Shown piece by piece: positions 11,609 through 23,652 of a stretch of DNA of 64,000 nt. The stretch lies in contig CM077593.1 in the NCBI GenBank assembly GCA_039654915.1, forward strand, positions 77,170,501 through 77,234,500. The letters are read 5' to 3'. Every line of letters begins with the position of its first letter. The stretch's first letter is position 1. The translations under genes and the position numbers were made by a program. The notes under the pieces are model-generated. The model was not told where the DNA came from. It worked only from the letters and a program-made list of their open reading frames with translations, and did no database searches. The stretch comes from Aquilaria yunnanensis. Lineage: Eukaryota > Streptophyta > Magnoliopsida > Malvales > Thymelaeaceae.

Positions 11609-14242
11609 TGTAAAGGCTCTCCTAGTATTTCCTCTACATTAAATGTCGAGGTAAGTGAATCCCAAGTATTTTTCCCTCAATAAGTAGTATTAAGCAAGGA
11701 AAGCAAGCTAGTTGAGGTTAAATTAAGTTCCAAAGGGTAATTGGCACCTAAGGGGCAAAAAGGGCAAAATGGTAATTTTGGCCCAAGTCAGTGGCATGAC
11801 CGTAATTTTGGTAAGATTAGGTCTATGCAAGTGTTTTGAGCTAGTTAAGTTAAGACCATAGGGATTTATAGCCATTTGAAGCAAAAGCTTAAGTTAAGGG
11901 TGAAAAATGCACTAAGTAAGAATTTAAGCTATTATGTCTTATAATGGCTTAGGTGACGCAAGGGCAGCGTGTTTAGGTAAGAATAACCTTCATTTGGGAC
12001 CAAGGAGTGATAGAAATGGGAGTGTTTAAGTGGCCTAAGTGATTCAAAATTTAGTTTGAGGGCCAAAGTGACAAGGGGAAGAAGTTGGGCTAAATTGGTT
12101 TAAATGGAGGAGATGACACTATTCATCATCTCCCCCATTAGCCATTTTTCGTAGCTCTTCTTTCTCCCTTGCTTTCTACCCCGCAAACCTCCCAAATCAC
12201 TCAAGTTTTCATGGAATTCGAAGGTCCCGAAGCAATCCCAACAAGCCCTTAGCTCATTTTTTATGGAATTGGTGCATTTGGAGTTGTTCTTGCAAGTTTT
12301 TAGTTCAAACCCAAAGGTAAACGTATTTGATCCTTATGGGTTAGTTTTAAGGTTGTTAAATGGTTAGAAATGGTCTTAACTTCGTGCTATTGGTGTCCAA
12401 TTTGGTTGATTTCAAGCTTGGAAGTCAAGGGAACCCATTGGAGCTTGGAGGTGCTCATAGCTTGTTCTTGCTTTCAAGATGATTTGAGGTAAGGGATTTA
12501 AGTTAATTAAGCTCAACTAATGCATAGAAATGTAGTCTTTTGTGTGGGAATGAGTTAGCAACAAGACCCAAGTGATTTGGTTATGGGATGAAGGAGTTTG
12601 GGCAGTTCTCGTGCAAGAACGCACGTTGTCGCGCAATGCTGGAAAGCATTGGCGACGCATCACCGAGAAATGTGAAAGTTCTCTGAACGCTAATGCCTTT
12701 GGCGACGCGTCGCCAACGGCGCCGCCAAGGCATTTTGCCTTCAAGCTCCGGGCATCGTAAGAGTGTCTCAAACTCTCGGTTTCCATCCCTAGGCTAAGTT
12801 AAGACGTTCCATAGCCTCGGTTGGGTCTAGAACTCGTTCCTAAGTCGGGAATTATGCATTATATAGGTAGTAGCTAAGTGGTGTGGTTAAGGAAGGGTAA
12901 GTAGTGGTGGCTAAGGAAGTTAAAGTGCTTCAGTTCTCAAGTGAGCACTAAGGGGATTAAGTCGGGTTTCAGACTCTTCGTTGGCCGAGTAGAATGTCAT
13001 AAAGCTATGGTCAATGAAAAGGAAACCTAAGAGAATCCCAACCAAACTTTATAGTTTGGTAAGTAAGCCACTAAAGGGCCCTAAGCTAAGCTTCAAAAGC
13101 TTGGTAAGTTGAACCACATAAGGTAGCTACTCTGTACAATAAGTTAAGGGAAGAGACGGGTAAGGAGTGAGTAAGTGGAAACTTACTCTAAGTAGCTCGT
13201 CAAGGCGGGTAAGGTTGAGTAAGCAAGGTCTTACTCTAAGGTGCCCGTAAGAGGACTTCAAGGGGTTAGTAGTTAAGTGCTAGCATAGGATACGAGGGCC
13301 AGTATCCAAGTACCCCAGTCGTAAGAGCTCACGACAAGTCCAACACCTACGGGTGTAAGGAAGTCCTAAGTGCATTTGCATGTGCATAACTCATTCATCC
13401 ATCCATCTCTTGCATTGTTTGTTGTTTATTTTCCTGCTTCTGGTTATCTTGTTGATTGCTTGTTTTGTTTTGTATGTTGTCTATTTATATGCTTGTTGTG
13501 CTTTGTATGCATGCATTGCTTTTCCCTGCAGGTACTAATCCCTTACTAAGTACTTTGGAGTACTCACCCCTTAAGTGTTGTGCAGGTTTAAGCAGTTTTG
13601 TTTGGGCTTAACAGTTGGTAAGGGGCAGCTGTTAAAGCTAAGTTTTATTGGTTCAAAGGTATTCTTTAAGTACGAAACTCCATGTTTTCTAAGTTACTTA
13701 CGGCATAAGTAAGTACTGACCAAAGTGTTTGGCTTACAGTTGAGGCTAAGTGAGTAGAAGGAAAGTGTGGCTCATCACTTGAAGCTAGCTTGCTTGGGTG
13801 AAGAGCTAAGGATGGATCTTAGTAGTTAGGAGATGCTTCTTTTAGTATGTATGGTAATTTCATACATAGATTGCCTATACTAATGACCATTGGTGTGTAT
13901 AACACTAGAGTTACATTTGGGTGCATATAAGTTGGAAATGTATGCACGTAGTTGTTACTTGAAGTTAAAGCAACTAAAGATTTATGTCTTGGCTTATTTG
14001 ATTTATGTTTTCATTAATTGCCGCGGCACTATTTTCGATGAAGTTTTGAATTAATTATTATTGCATAGCCAGGACAACGCATGCATATCTCTTATGCAGG
14101 GTAGGCTAAGTAACTAGTTGCACGTAATGATTTAAGGTATTTTACAAGTAATAACTAGCCAACTGTAACTTAAGTGGGATCATAGTTGCCTAGAGCCTAC
14201 CAGTGCTAGCAATTCAGGGCACTGGGGCCCTGTTCTGCCACA
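11609..14242 (+). repeat. 5' LTR of the 12-kb element
   Basis: Begins TGTAAAGGCTCTCCTAG and ends GGGCCCTGTTCTGCCACA, directly before the primer site. The 3' LTR aligns along its whole length with scattered substitutions and one indel of about 54 bp in the palindromic patch (here near 12650). A TATA-like TTATATAGG lies at about 12859-12867 and could start transcription. The LTR is dense in GTAAG words, for example around 13020-13260. I see no coding capacity. Confidence 0.93.
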
Positions 14243-14245
14243 GTT

Positions 14246-14257
14246 TGGTATCAGAGC
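14246..14257 (+). other. Primer binding site (initiator tRNA-Met type)
   Basis: TGGTATCAGAGC begins three bases after the 5' LTR. It is the classical plant LTR-retrotransposon primer site complementary to the 3' end of initiator tRNA-Met. It fixes both the LTR end and plus-strand orientation. Confidence 0.93.
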
Positions 14258-15492
14258 AGGCCAATGGTCTTAGTAGAGGCAATAAGTCACTAAGATCCAA
14301 GTGTGTCCTTGTGCTAAGTATGGTTAGTACTGCTTATAAGTATTCTTGGAGTTGTTGTCTGGCTTTGGTTGCAGGTATATCGGCGAATACCCGGTAAGGT
14401 TTTGGAAATTGAGACAAGGGACCGAACAAAGGTCTAAGTGGCTTTATGGAATTAGCCGTAGGAAGGCGGTGATTTCGTGGTACAGTCCCAGTTGCACTAT
14501 GGTGTGAGTAGCCCAAGAAGTGTGTTTGAATCCTTAAGGAGCGGAGATCATGGTTCATGTCTAAGGGGTAAGGGTTGAAGTGTGCTAAGGCCTACTAGTA
14601 CACTGAGACCAACGGAGGAATCCCCACCCTAAGGGCAGGACCAAGGTCAAGAAATATGCACAGATATGTGGATAAGAGCAAAGTTTGACAAGCAGTTGAA
14701 TAGCCCAAGGGTAAGGGCCGAGGAGCACTATGTTGTTAAAGGTGCACTGAGGCCAAGTGAGCCATCATTACCTAAGGCCAAGGGTAACATGGATACCAAA
14801 AGAGCATTAGACCATGGGGTAAGGGCTACGGTGTACTAGAACCATGTGTGCACCCGGGCCAAGAGAGTAACATCTCCACCCTAAAGTAAGTTGAGGCCGA
14901 AGTAAAGTTCATGAAAGAGTCAGTTCAAGTGGAGTCCATGGAACCCAAGGAAGAACATCACAAGCCAGAAGTGGGGCTATGAGTTAAGTGCACGGAATCA
15001 AGGGAGATAAAGTACGAAGGCCATGAACATTCTCGAAGCCGAAGCCTGAACAAGGTTAAACTGAAGAATGCCTCAATCACCGGGGAAGCACTGCCAGTAC
15101 TCATAGGCAATCAAGCAGTTTGTTTGGATCAATTGATTGGTCAAGGAGCTGACAAAAAAGAAAGAGGTACCTTTAAGTTTACAATATAGTAGTAAGTAGT
15201 TTTCTTGTTTAAACTGCTATGTCTATGGTTGTGACTAGCCTGCCTAGAAAATTAGGATTTCGGCAAGGTGTGGGTATTTGAACCCATAAGGGCCTATAAA
15301 GGGCAAGTTTTGTTTAGACCCTTAAGGTAGTTAAGGTTTTACCTAGAAGCTTAAGGGTAGCATTAGTGCAGTGAGTTCTGGTTGCGGTTTGTTGGTTAGT
15401 GTGCATTGCTTAGGAATAGGATTGCTCAAAGGGCATAAGGGCTGATTTAACTGTGCCGGTCATAAGTGACCCTTAGAGGTATTCTAAGGGCA
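14258..15492 (+). other. Non-coding internal region of the 12-kb element, left part
   Basis: No ORF of note. The sequence is unusually rich in AAGG, TAAG and CCTAAGG words, with stops in every frame. It lies where gag would be in an autonomous relative, but I could not recognise a gag domain. It ends at the AGGGT target duplication (15493-15497) of the nested solo LTR. Confidence 0.7.
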
Positions 15493-15497
15493 AGGGT

Positions 15498-17937
15498 TGT
15501 CGCGGAACGGGGCCCCAGTGCCCCATAACCTTGTAGGCCTTAGGGATTTATGAATCCCACTAGTTACTATTGGCTAACTATTACTTGTCAATATAAATTA
15601 AACGATTTATATGCAACTAGTTTCTTAGCCAACTCAGTTTAAGTTATGCATGCTTCTGTCCTGGCAATGCAAACGAATTTTTATAAGTCGTGGATTAAAA
15701 ACATTGCTCGAGCATTTCACTAAAACATATATAAAACGTGCCAAGACCTTGAAAATACTGGTTGCTTTAACTACAAGTAACAGTTTATGCATACATTACA
15801 CCTCTAGCATGCACCCAAAAGTAACAAGATGGATTTACATCACAATGTATCCTATTAGAGGCAACTTACTTAGTACACAAAGTACTATGTACAAGAGACA
15901 AAAACTACTAACTAAGATCAACTACTTGAGTCCCACCTTGAGCTATACCAAGCTCCAAGTGTAAACCCTTCACTAGATCTTGTTCTTGTGTACTCTTAGC
16001 CTCTACACTGTAAAGGCACAACTTGGTTAGCACATAACTTATACCACAAATAACTTAGAATCACTAGGATTCTCAAGAGAAATACCTGCAAAACAGAAAA
16101 CTTAGGCCTCGACTATCACTTAGTGATTAGCCCCGAAGTTAGAACCTGCACAATAAACTTAAGGGAGTGAGTACTTGAAAGTACTCAGTAAGGGTCCCTT
16201 GAATACCTGCAAGAAAATGGCAACAATCCAATATGCAACCATGGCAACCAAGCAACCAATCAAGCAATCAACCAACAAGTAACTCAAACAATCAATAACA
16301 ATTAAGATATGCAATGCATGAATGTATGATATGAAATGCACATAATGCATGCACTTGGGACTTTCTGCACTCTAGGTGCCATAAAACTTGCCGTGAGCTC
16401 AAACGGCGGAGGTACTTGAGATACTAACCCTCGTATCCCGGGTACTTTACCTCCCTTAAGTCCCACCTACGGGTTCTAGAGTAGGTCGTCACCCCTTTCA
16501 AACTTACTCGCCTTTACCCTTAACTTATTGCGCAAGGTAGTCATCCTATGTGGTTTAACTAGCCAAACCCTTAAGGTTTAACTTAGAGTACACATAGTGG
16601 CTTACTTACCAAACCAAATGGTTCGGTCGGGATCGACTTAGGTTTTTCTCCTCATTGACCATAGGTAATTGACGCTCTCATCGGCCAACAAAGAGTCTAA
16701 AAACCCACTTAATTCCCTTGGTGCTCATTTAGAAGCTTAAGCACTTTGATTTTCTTAACCACCAAGTCATACTCTTCCTTAACCACACAACTTAACTACC
16801 ACTTAAATAATGCATAATTCCCGGCTTAGGAAGGAGTTCTAGACCCAACCGAGGCTATGGAACGTCTTAACTTAGCCTAGGGATGAAAACCGAGAGTTTG
16901 AGACACTCTTAGGATGCCCGGAGCTTGAGGGTAAAATGCCTTGGCGACGCGTCGCCACAGGTATCAGTGTTCGGAGAACTTTTTCATTTCTCGGCGATGC
17001 GTCTTCACCAGCAACGCGTTGCCAATATGGCGTCGACACTGGCGACGCGTCGCAAACGCTTTCCAGCGTTGCGCGACAGCGTGCGACCTTGCACGAAAAC
17101 TGCTCAAACTTTCTGATCCCAAACTCAAATCACTTGGGTCTTGTTTCTAACTCATTCCCACACAAAACACTACATTTCTATGCATTATTTAAGCTTAATT
17201 AACTTGAACCCTTACCTCAATTTAGCTACAAAGCAAGCATTGATACACGAACTTCCTTAGCTCAATTAAGCTCCATTGAGTTCCACGCCTAAAACCAAAG
17301 TCATTTGGCACCAAATACTTCAAACCAAGACCATTTCTAGCTATGGGAACAACTTAGAACCAATCCAAATGAACCCAACAAGCTTACCCACGAATTTTGA
17401 GTCCAAACTAGCACCAAAAAGCAAATTGGAGCTAGAACACCAACAAAGAAGCTTGATGATTCCTACCCACACCTTGGGCTTCCACAAATTGATGAAGAAA
17501 TGCAAGAAAATGAAAGTTTGGGCTGCGATTTTGGGAGAGGAGATGGAGCTACGAAATTTGAAGTTTGAGGCAAATGGTTAAGGGAGAAGAAGACTTAACT
17601 TATATATGTGTTTAAGGCAACTTTTCCCTCTCTTGCACTTAAGTCCACAAGCTCTCAAAAGCTTCAAATAGGTCACCAAACCCTCACTCAAAACCAACAT
17701 TTCTTTGCTCTAAAGGGTGCTACAAGCTTCTCAAAACTTTCAAAGATGGTTCTAATAGCTAGGATAACTAATGGTCTTGATTCAACTATGCCAAATCACA
17801 CTTAGGAACTCACTTACTTAATTAAGCTTAGCTTACTTGCTTAACGAGGTGCTAACTTGAGGTACTTAATTTAATGAAACACTTAAACAAAGTAAAATAA
17901 ATACTTACTTGATTAGTCAACTAGGAGAGCCATCACA
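15498..17937 (-). mobile_element. Nested solo LTR, inverted, inside the 12-kb element
   Basis: Read on the minus strand it begins TGTGATGGCTCTCCTAG and ends CCCGTTCCGCGACA, like the solo LTR at 1903-4443. It is flanked by the perfect 5-bp duplication AGGGT (15493-15497 and 17938-17942). Its ends are close to the 1903 solo LTR, but its middle (about 16840-17100) carries the GGCGACGCGTCGCC palindromes and flanks typical of the 12-kb element's own LTRs, so it looks mosaic. Length is 2440 bp. There is no coding region. Confidence 0.93.
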
Positions 17938-17942
17938 AGGGT

Positions 17943-20900
17943 GGCTTGCATAGGAGAGTCAGTAAGTCGTACCATGGGTTGAGCCTTAGGTTGATCAAAC
18001 TTGTACCTATGGTGTAAGGAGTGTTTTATGCACTATAGGGACAGTTTAAGGAAGGACAACTCTTAAATGGTCATGACTGGTCCCATTTCCGATAAGTGTC
18101 GTGCACTAGTTACAAAGGGTCACCAAGTAAAGCGAGATTGGATTCTCCAAGCACCCGCAACTAAGGTAAGAAGGGCTTTTAAAGCCAAGAGTTAACTTTA
18201 GGAACCTGAAGTTGCGAGTGAAGAAGAGTAAGTGGTACCCTAAGGACTCGCAGTTTTTGTGAGAAGTTTAACCTGCGGGTTTCAAACTTTGAAGTTGCCT
18301 TTAAGGGTGCAGTTCCTTTAAGAGGGGAGTCCATTGAAATTTGGTAAGTTGGCAGAGGTTCAAGAGGTAACCTGAGCCTTAAAGACCGAAGGAGTAACAT
18401 TTGGATTCCTAAGTAGCTATAACCCAGAATGGGAGAGTAAGACGGAACCATGAGAGCACCATTAGCCAAGTGGCTTTAAGGACAACTCAAGTGAGTAAAA
18501 AGAAGTTGTCCTAAGTGGTTTTAGAACCCAGACCTATAGTTGATAAGAATGAACTCCATGTAGTAGACTTATGCGTAGTATTTTTGTTATGGTCTTTGTT
18601 GACCTAAGGCTGCTCAAGAAGGGATTAGGTGAATTGAGCAATGTTCTTGAGTGTCTAGGAATTCATTCATCCTAGATAGTGGACATTGTTTGTGAATTTG
18701 AAGAATTAAGAAAATTTAAAGCCAAAGGGCTAAGAGTGCGGACCTAAGTTAATCTGAAGGTTCGTAAGAGAAAGGACCCTAAGGTCCGAAGTGTACTCCA
18801 CTATCGAAGGGTCTTGAGTAAATCAGGAAGAATCGGCATTGGTGTAGTTGGGTGTGAATGCCGACTTAAAGTCTTAAGCATAAAGAGGCTCAAGATGGGG
18901 TTAAATGTAAGTAGAGGTAATATCCTCTTTAGTGGATTCAAGGCAACCGAAGTTAAGGTTGTTGGAAAAATTTAATGAACTCACCAAGCCTAAGCAGTTT
19001 ATGGGATTCTTTCCTTAAGGGGTAAGAAGTTACCTAAGTAGTTTAAGAGTCTAGGTGTGGTCAGCTAATGACTAAGAGAGACTCTTGAACAAGTAGGTAG
19101 CTAAGAAAAGAAACAAAAACCCCAAGGTAAGGTTTTTGAAGCTAAGGTAGTTGGAACTACCTATTGAGTCCTAAAGTTGAGTTACTAATTAATGACCTTG
19201 AATCACTGAGAGCCCACGAGAATGAGTCATACCGAAAGCTCTAGTAAATTTTAGAGTTCAAAGAGACTTGAGATGCTTAAGTGAATTATGGGCCGAAAGG
19301 GTACCAAGTAAAACTTCCTTAGGCATAATAAGGTTGTGGGCCTCAGTTAAGCCTAAGGGTGCACACACTATGGGCTATGGGTGTGTAAATCACACTAAGT
19401 AGTCATGGTGGTTAGTGCATAAGGATGGGCTAGTGAGGTAATGACCTAAGAATGTGCCTAGGTGTAAGGAAGTAAGGTATGGGTACCAAAGTGGCCTCAA
19501 GTAAGGCATAAGAGTTATAAGTCTCTTTCACACACAAGTATGTGTTGGGAGCACTCATGGGTAGTAGATGGGTTGTGTTAACCCAATGGGTTTAGGGTGT
19601 TAAGAAAGACCCCTTTGGATTCCATAAGAAACCAAGGTAAGCATGAAGGCAAATGCCAAATGCTAAGTTGGGATCAAGCAGATCGAGTTTTCTAAGAATG
19701 CCAAGGGTGTGGCAGAAGTTGTGGGACACAATGTGTACCCAAGAGTAAGAGCTAGGAGAGGACCAGGAAAGGCTGATTTTCAAGAGTCCTAAAGGCTTCC
19801 TAAGAAAGTTGTGAAGTGCCGTGGAGCCTAAGAGGATTCAATGCCAAGTATACACCTAAAGTGGTGAAGTAATTAAGCCAAGGCCTAAGGGTCACGGTAG
19901 TAATATGTTGTGGGGCAATATGGGGTATTTAAGGCACCTAAGTAAATTAATTAGTGGTACTAAGAATTGGTCTTTAGTAATTTGAAAAGACCTAAGAAAA
20001 GGTTGTTATGCCCTAGATTACCCCATCATCAAAGAAGGCCAAGTCATTAAAGATTGACCCCTAGGTATTAAAGAGTGAAAAGCATGCTAGCGGTGTCTTA
20101 AGAATTAAGGGCCCAGAAATGGCTAGGTGATTAAAGTGTAGTCAAGGACACAAGCATGTTAGTGATTACCTAAAGGAACCAAGTGTAGAGAGGTTGGGTA
20201 AGTTGTAAAACACCCAAAGACACCTAGAGGATGTAAAGTTGATTTGTGCCTAAAGTGGCCAAGGAAACCTAAGGTGGTAAGTGTAAGTAGCTACCTAAGA
20301 AAGTTAAGGGTAAGTCGCCACAAAACGTACTGTATTTAAGGTGCATCAAGATTAAAAATGTACCAAAGTTTGGCTAGAGTGCCTAAGTTGGGTGTAAGAG
20401 CTGCCAAGTCAAGACATATCCTAAGCACTAAGTGGCAATAAAAAGGATGATGTACCCAAAGCAGCTTAAATGTTTATGATGGGTGTAAGTACTACCAAGT
20501 TAAATTGTGCAAAAGTGCTAAGTGGTGGCAACTAAGAAACACCTAGGTAGGGCTAGACAGCCTAAGTAAAGTGTAAGTCTGTGGTAAGTTCCACCAAGGG
20601 TAATGGTTCAAGTAGGAGAATAAGTACTCCCGTAGGTAAACCATTAGGAAGAAAGGCCTAAAGGGGAGCAAGTTAGCTCTAAGTTGCTTAGGCTTAAGCG
20701 AAATTTGGGAGTATGAGGGTTGTGGCTTGTGAACCAAGGTAAGGTGTCCATTTCTTAAGTAGTATCTTAAGAAGTTTCTTGACCAACAAGTCAAGAAGCT
20801 AAGAACTTGAAGCAGCTCGTGATTAAGGAGCTATGGGCAACCATAGTAAGGAAAGGACCATGAGTAAGATAACTGAGCACTTTGTAAGAGGATTAACATC

Positions 20901-20950
20901 TAAGTGTTGTGCTCGGTTAAGAATAAAATTTGGAGGACCAAATTTTTTAA
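17943..20950 (+). other. Non-coding internal region of the 12-kb element, right part (TAAG-rich)
   Basis: About 3 kb with stops in all frames and a very high density of TAAG, CTAAG and GTAAG words, often several per 60 bases (for example 19021-19080). It occupies the pol position. A faint RT-like stretch is annotated separately. No RNase H or integrase domain could be recognised with confidence. Confidence 0.65.
18586..19012 (+). pseudogene. Decayed reverse-transcriptase relic
   Basis: Conceptual translation from 18586 gives a hydrophobic run ending in VFVD at the place of the RT catalytic motif. It is followed by a Leu/Glu pattern (KKGLGELSNVLECL) spaced like the helix after the active site of Ty3/gypsy RT. 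A CEF near 18690 and a later KPKQFMGFF near 18980-19010 match the order and spacing of downstream RT motifs. Frames shift between the pieces and stops interrupt them. This is recognition by eye of a heavily decayed sequence and could be partly fortuitous. If correct, the interior descends from an autonomous Ty3/gypsy element rather than from unrelated DNA. Confidence 0.35.
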
Positions 20951-20961
20951 GGTGGGGAGAA
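20951..20961 (+). other. Polypurine tract of the 12-kb element
   Basis: GGTGGGGAGAA lies immediately before the TGTAAAGG start of the 3' LTR. It is the expected plus-strand primer. Confidence 0.9.
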
Positions 20962-23652
20962 TGTAAAGGCTCTCCTAGTATTTCCTCTACATTAAATGCT
21001 GAGGTAAGTTAATCCCAAGTATTTTTCCCTCAATAAGTAGTATTAAGCAAGGAAAGCAAGCTAGTTGAGGTTAAATTGAGTTCCAAAGGGTAATTGGCAC
21101 CTAAGGGGCAAAAAGGGCAAAATGGTAATTTTGGCCCAAGTCAGTGGCATGACCGTAAATTTGGTAAGATTAGGTCTATGCAAGTGTTTTGAGCTAGTTA
21201 AGTTAAGACCATAGGGATTTATAGCCATTTGAACCAAAAGCTTAAGTTAAGGGTGAAAAATGCACTAAGTAAGAATTTAAGCTATTATGTCTTATAATGG
21301 CTTAGGTGACGCAAGGGCAGCGTGTTTAGGTAAGAATAACCTTCATTTGGGACCAAGGAGTGATAGAAATGGGAGTGTTTAAGTGGCCTAAGTGATTCAA
21401 AATTTAGTTTGAGGGCCAAAGTGACAAGGGGAAGAAGTTGGGCTAAATTGGTTTAAATGGAGGAGATGACACTATTCATCATCTCCCCCATTAGCCATTT
21501 TTCGTAGCTCTTCTTTCTCCCTTGCTTTCTACCCCGCAAACCTCCCAAATCACTCAAGTTTTCATGGAATTCAAAGGTCCCGAAGCAATCCCAACAAGCC
21601 CTTAGCTCGTTTTTTATGGAATTGGTGCATTTGGAGTTGTTCTTGCAAGTTTTTGGTTCAAACCCAAAGGTAAACATATTTGATCCTTATGGGTTAGTTT
21701 TAAGGTTGTTAAATGGTTAGAAATGGTCTTAACTTCGTGCTATTGGTGTCCAATTTGGTTGATTTCAAGCTTGGAATTCAAGGGAACCCATTGGAGCTTG
21801 GAGGTGCTCATAGCTTGTTCTTGCTTTCAAGATGATTTGAGGTAAGGGATTTAAGTTAATTAAGCTCAAATAATGCATAGAAATGTATTCTTTTGTGTGG
21901 GAATGACTTAGGAACAAGACCCAAGTGATTTGGTTATGGGATGAAGGAGTTTGAGCAGTTTTCGTGCAAGAACGCACGCTGTCGCGCAATGCTAGAAAGC
22001 ATTGGCGACGCGTCGCCAGTTTCAACACCATTGGTGACTGGCGACGTGAGTTGGCGACGCGTTGCCGAGAAATGTGAAGGTTCTCCGAATGCTGATGCCT
22101 TTGGCGATGCGTCGCCAACGGCGCCGCCAAGGCATTTTTCCTTCAAGCTCCGGGCATCCTAAGAGTGTCTCAAACTCTCGGTTTCCATCCCTAGGCTAAG
22201 TTAAGACGTTCCATAGCCTCGGTTGGGTCTAGAACTCGTTCCTAAGTCGGGAATTATGCATTATATAGGTAGTAGCTAAGTGGTGTGGTTAAGGAAGGGT
22301 AAGTAGTGGTGGCTAAGGAAGTTAAAGTGCTTCAGTTGTCAAGTGAGCACTAAGGGGATTAAGTCGGGTTTCAGACTCTTCGTTGGCCGAGTAGAATGTC
22401 ATAAACCTATGTTCAATGAAAAGGAAACCTAAGAGAATCCCAACCAAACTTTATAGTTTGGTAAGTAAGCCACTAAGGGGCCCTAAGCTAAGCTTCAAAA
22501 GCTTGGTAAGTTGAACCACATAAGGTAGCTACTCTGCACAATAAGTTAAGGGAATAGACGGGTAAGGAGTGAGTAAGTGGAAACTTACTCTAAGTAGCTC
22601 GTCAAGGCGGGTAAGGTTGAGTAAGCAAGGTCTTACTCTAAGGTGCACGTAAGAGGACTTCAAGGGGTTAGTAGTTAAGTGCTAGCATAGGATACGAGGG
22701 CCAGTATCCAAGTACCCCAGTCGTAAGACCTCACGACAAGTCCAGCACCTACGGGTGTAAGGAAGTCCTAAGTGCATTTGCTTGTGCAAAACTCATTCAT
22801 CCATCCATCCATCCATCACTTGCATTGTTTGTTGTTTATTTTCCTGCTTTTGGTTATGTTCTTGATTGCTTGTTTTGTTTTGTATGCTGTCTATTTATAT
22901 GCTTGTTGTGCTTTGTATGCATGCATTGCTTTTCCCTGCAGGTACTAATCCCTTACTGAGTACTTTGGAGTACTCACCCCTTAAGTGTTGTGCAGGTTTA
23001 AGCAGTTTTGTTTGGGCTTAATAGTTGGTAAGGGGTAGCTGTTAAAGCTAAGTTTTATTGGTTCAAAGGTATTCTCTAAGTAGGAAACTCCATATTTTCT
23101 AAGTTACTTACGATATAAGTAAGTACTGACCAAAGTGTTTGCCTTACAGTTGAGGCTAAGTGAGTACAAGGAAAGTGTGGCTCATCACTTGAAGCTAGAT
23201 TGCTTGGGTGAAGAGCTAAGGATGGATCTTAGTAGTTAGGAGATGCTTCTTTTAGTATGTATGGTAATTTCATACATAGATTGCCTATACTAATGACCAT
23301 TGGTGTGTATAACACTAGAGTTACATTTGGGTGCATATAAGTTGGAAATGTATGCACGTAGTTGTTACTTGAAGTTAAAGCAACTAAAGATTTATGTCTT
23401 GGCTTATTTGATTTATGTTTTCATTAATTGCCGCGGCACTGTTTTCGATGAAGCTTTAAATTAATTATTATTGCATAGCCAGGACAACGCATGCATATCT
23501 CTTATGCAGGGTAGGCTAAGTAACTAGTTGCACGTAATGATTTAAGGTATTTTACAAGTAATAACTAGCCAACTGTAACTTAAGTGGGATCATAGTTCCC
23601 TAGAGCCTACCAGTGTTAGCAATTCAGGGCACTGGGGCCCTGTTCCGCCACA
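20962..23652 (+). repeat. 3' LTR of the 12-kb element
   Basis: Near-identical to 11609-14242. It ends CCTGTTCCGCCACA and is followed by target duplication CTGCC. Relative to the 5' LTR it has about 54 extra bases in the palindromic patch (about 22008-22075), where GGCGACGCGTCGCC and a related GGCGACGCGTTGCC flank the extra segment. Confidence 0.93.

Larger units (their letters stand above)
11609..23652 (+). mobile_element. Complete 12-kb non-autonomous LTR retrotransposon (LARD-like) with decayed interior
   Basis: Both LTRs, a primer binding site and a polypurine tract are present, and the element is bounded by the perfect 5-bp duplication CTGCC (11604-11608 and 23653-23657). The LTRs are 2.63 and 2.69 kb and nearly identical by eye, so insertion is recent. 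The 6.7-kb interior has no ORF longer than about 100 codons. It contains a nested inverted solo LTR and a badly decayed RT-like stretch. The primer site matches initiator tRNA-Met, common among chromovirus-type Ty3/gypsy elements. The best description is a large retrotransposon derivative mobilised in trans. Superfamily is inferred, because no intact domain remains. Confidence 0.92.

Noticed and set aside
12517..12786. ORFs across the palindromic patches (also 16925-17202, 21765-22162)
   Set aside because: Both strands are open because of GC palindromes; the frames differ between the 5' and 3' LTR of the same element.
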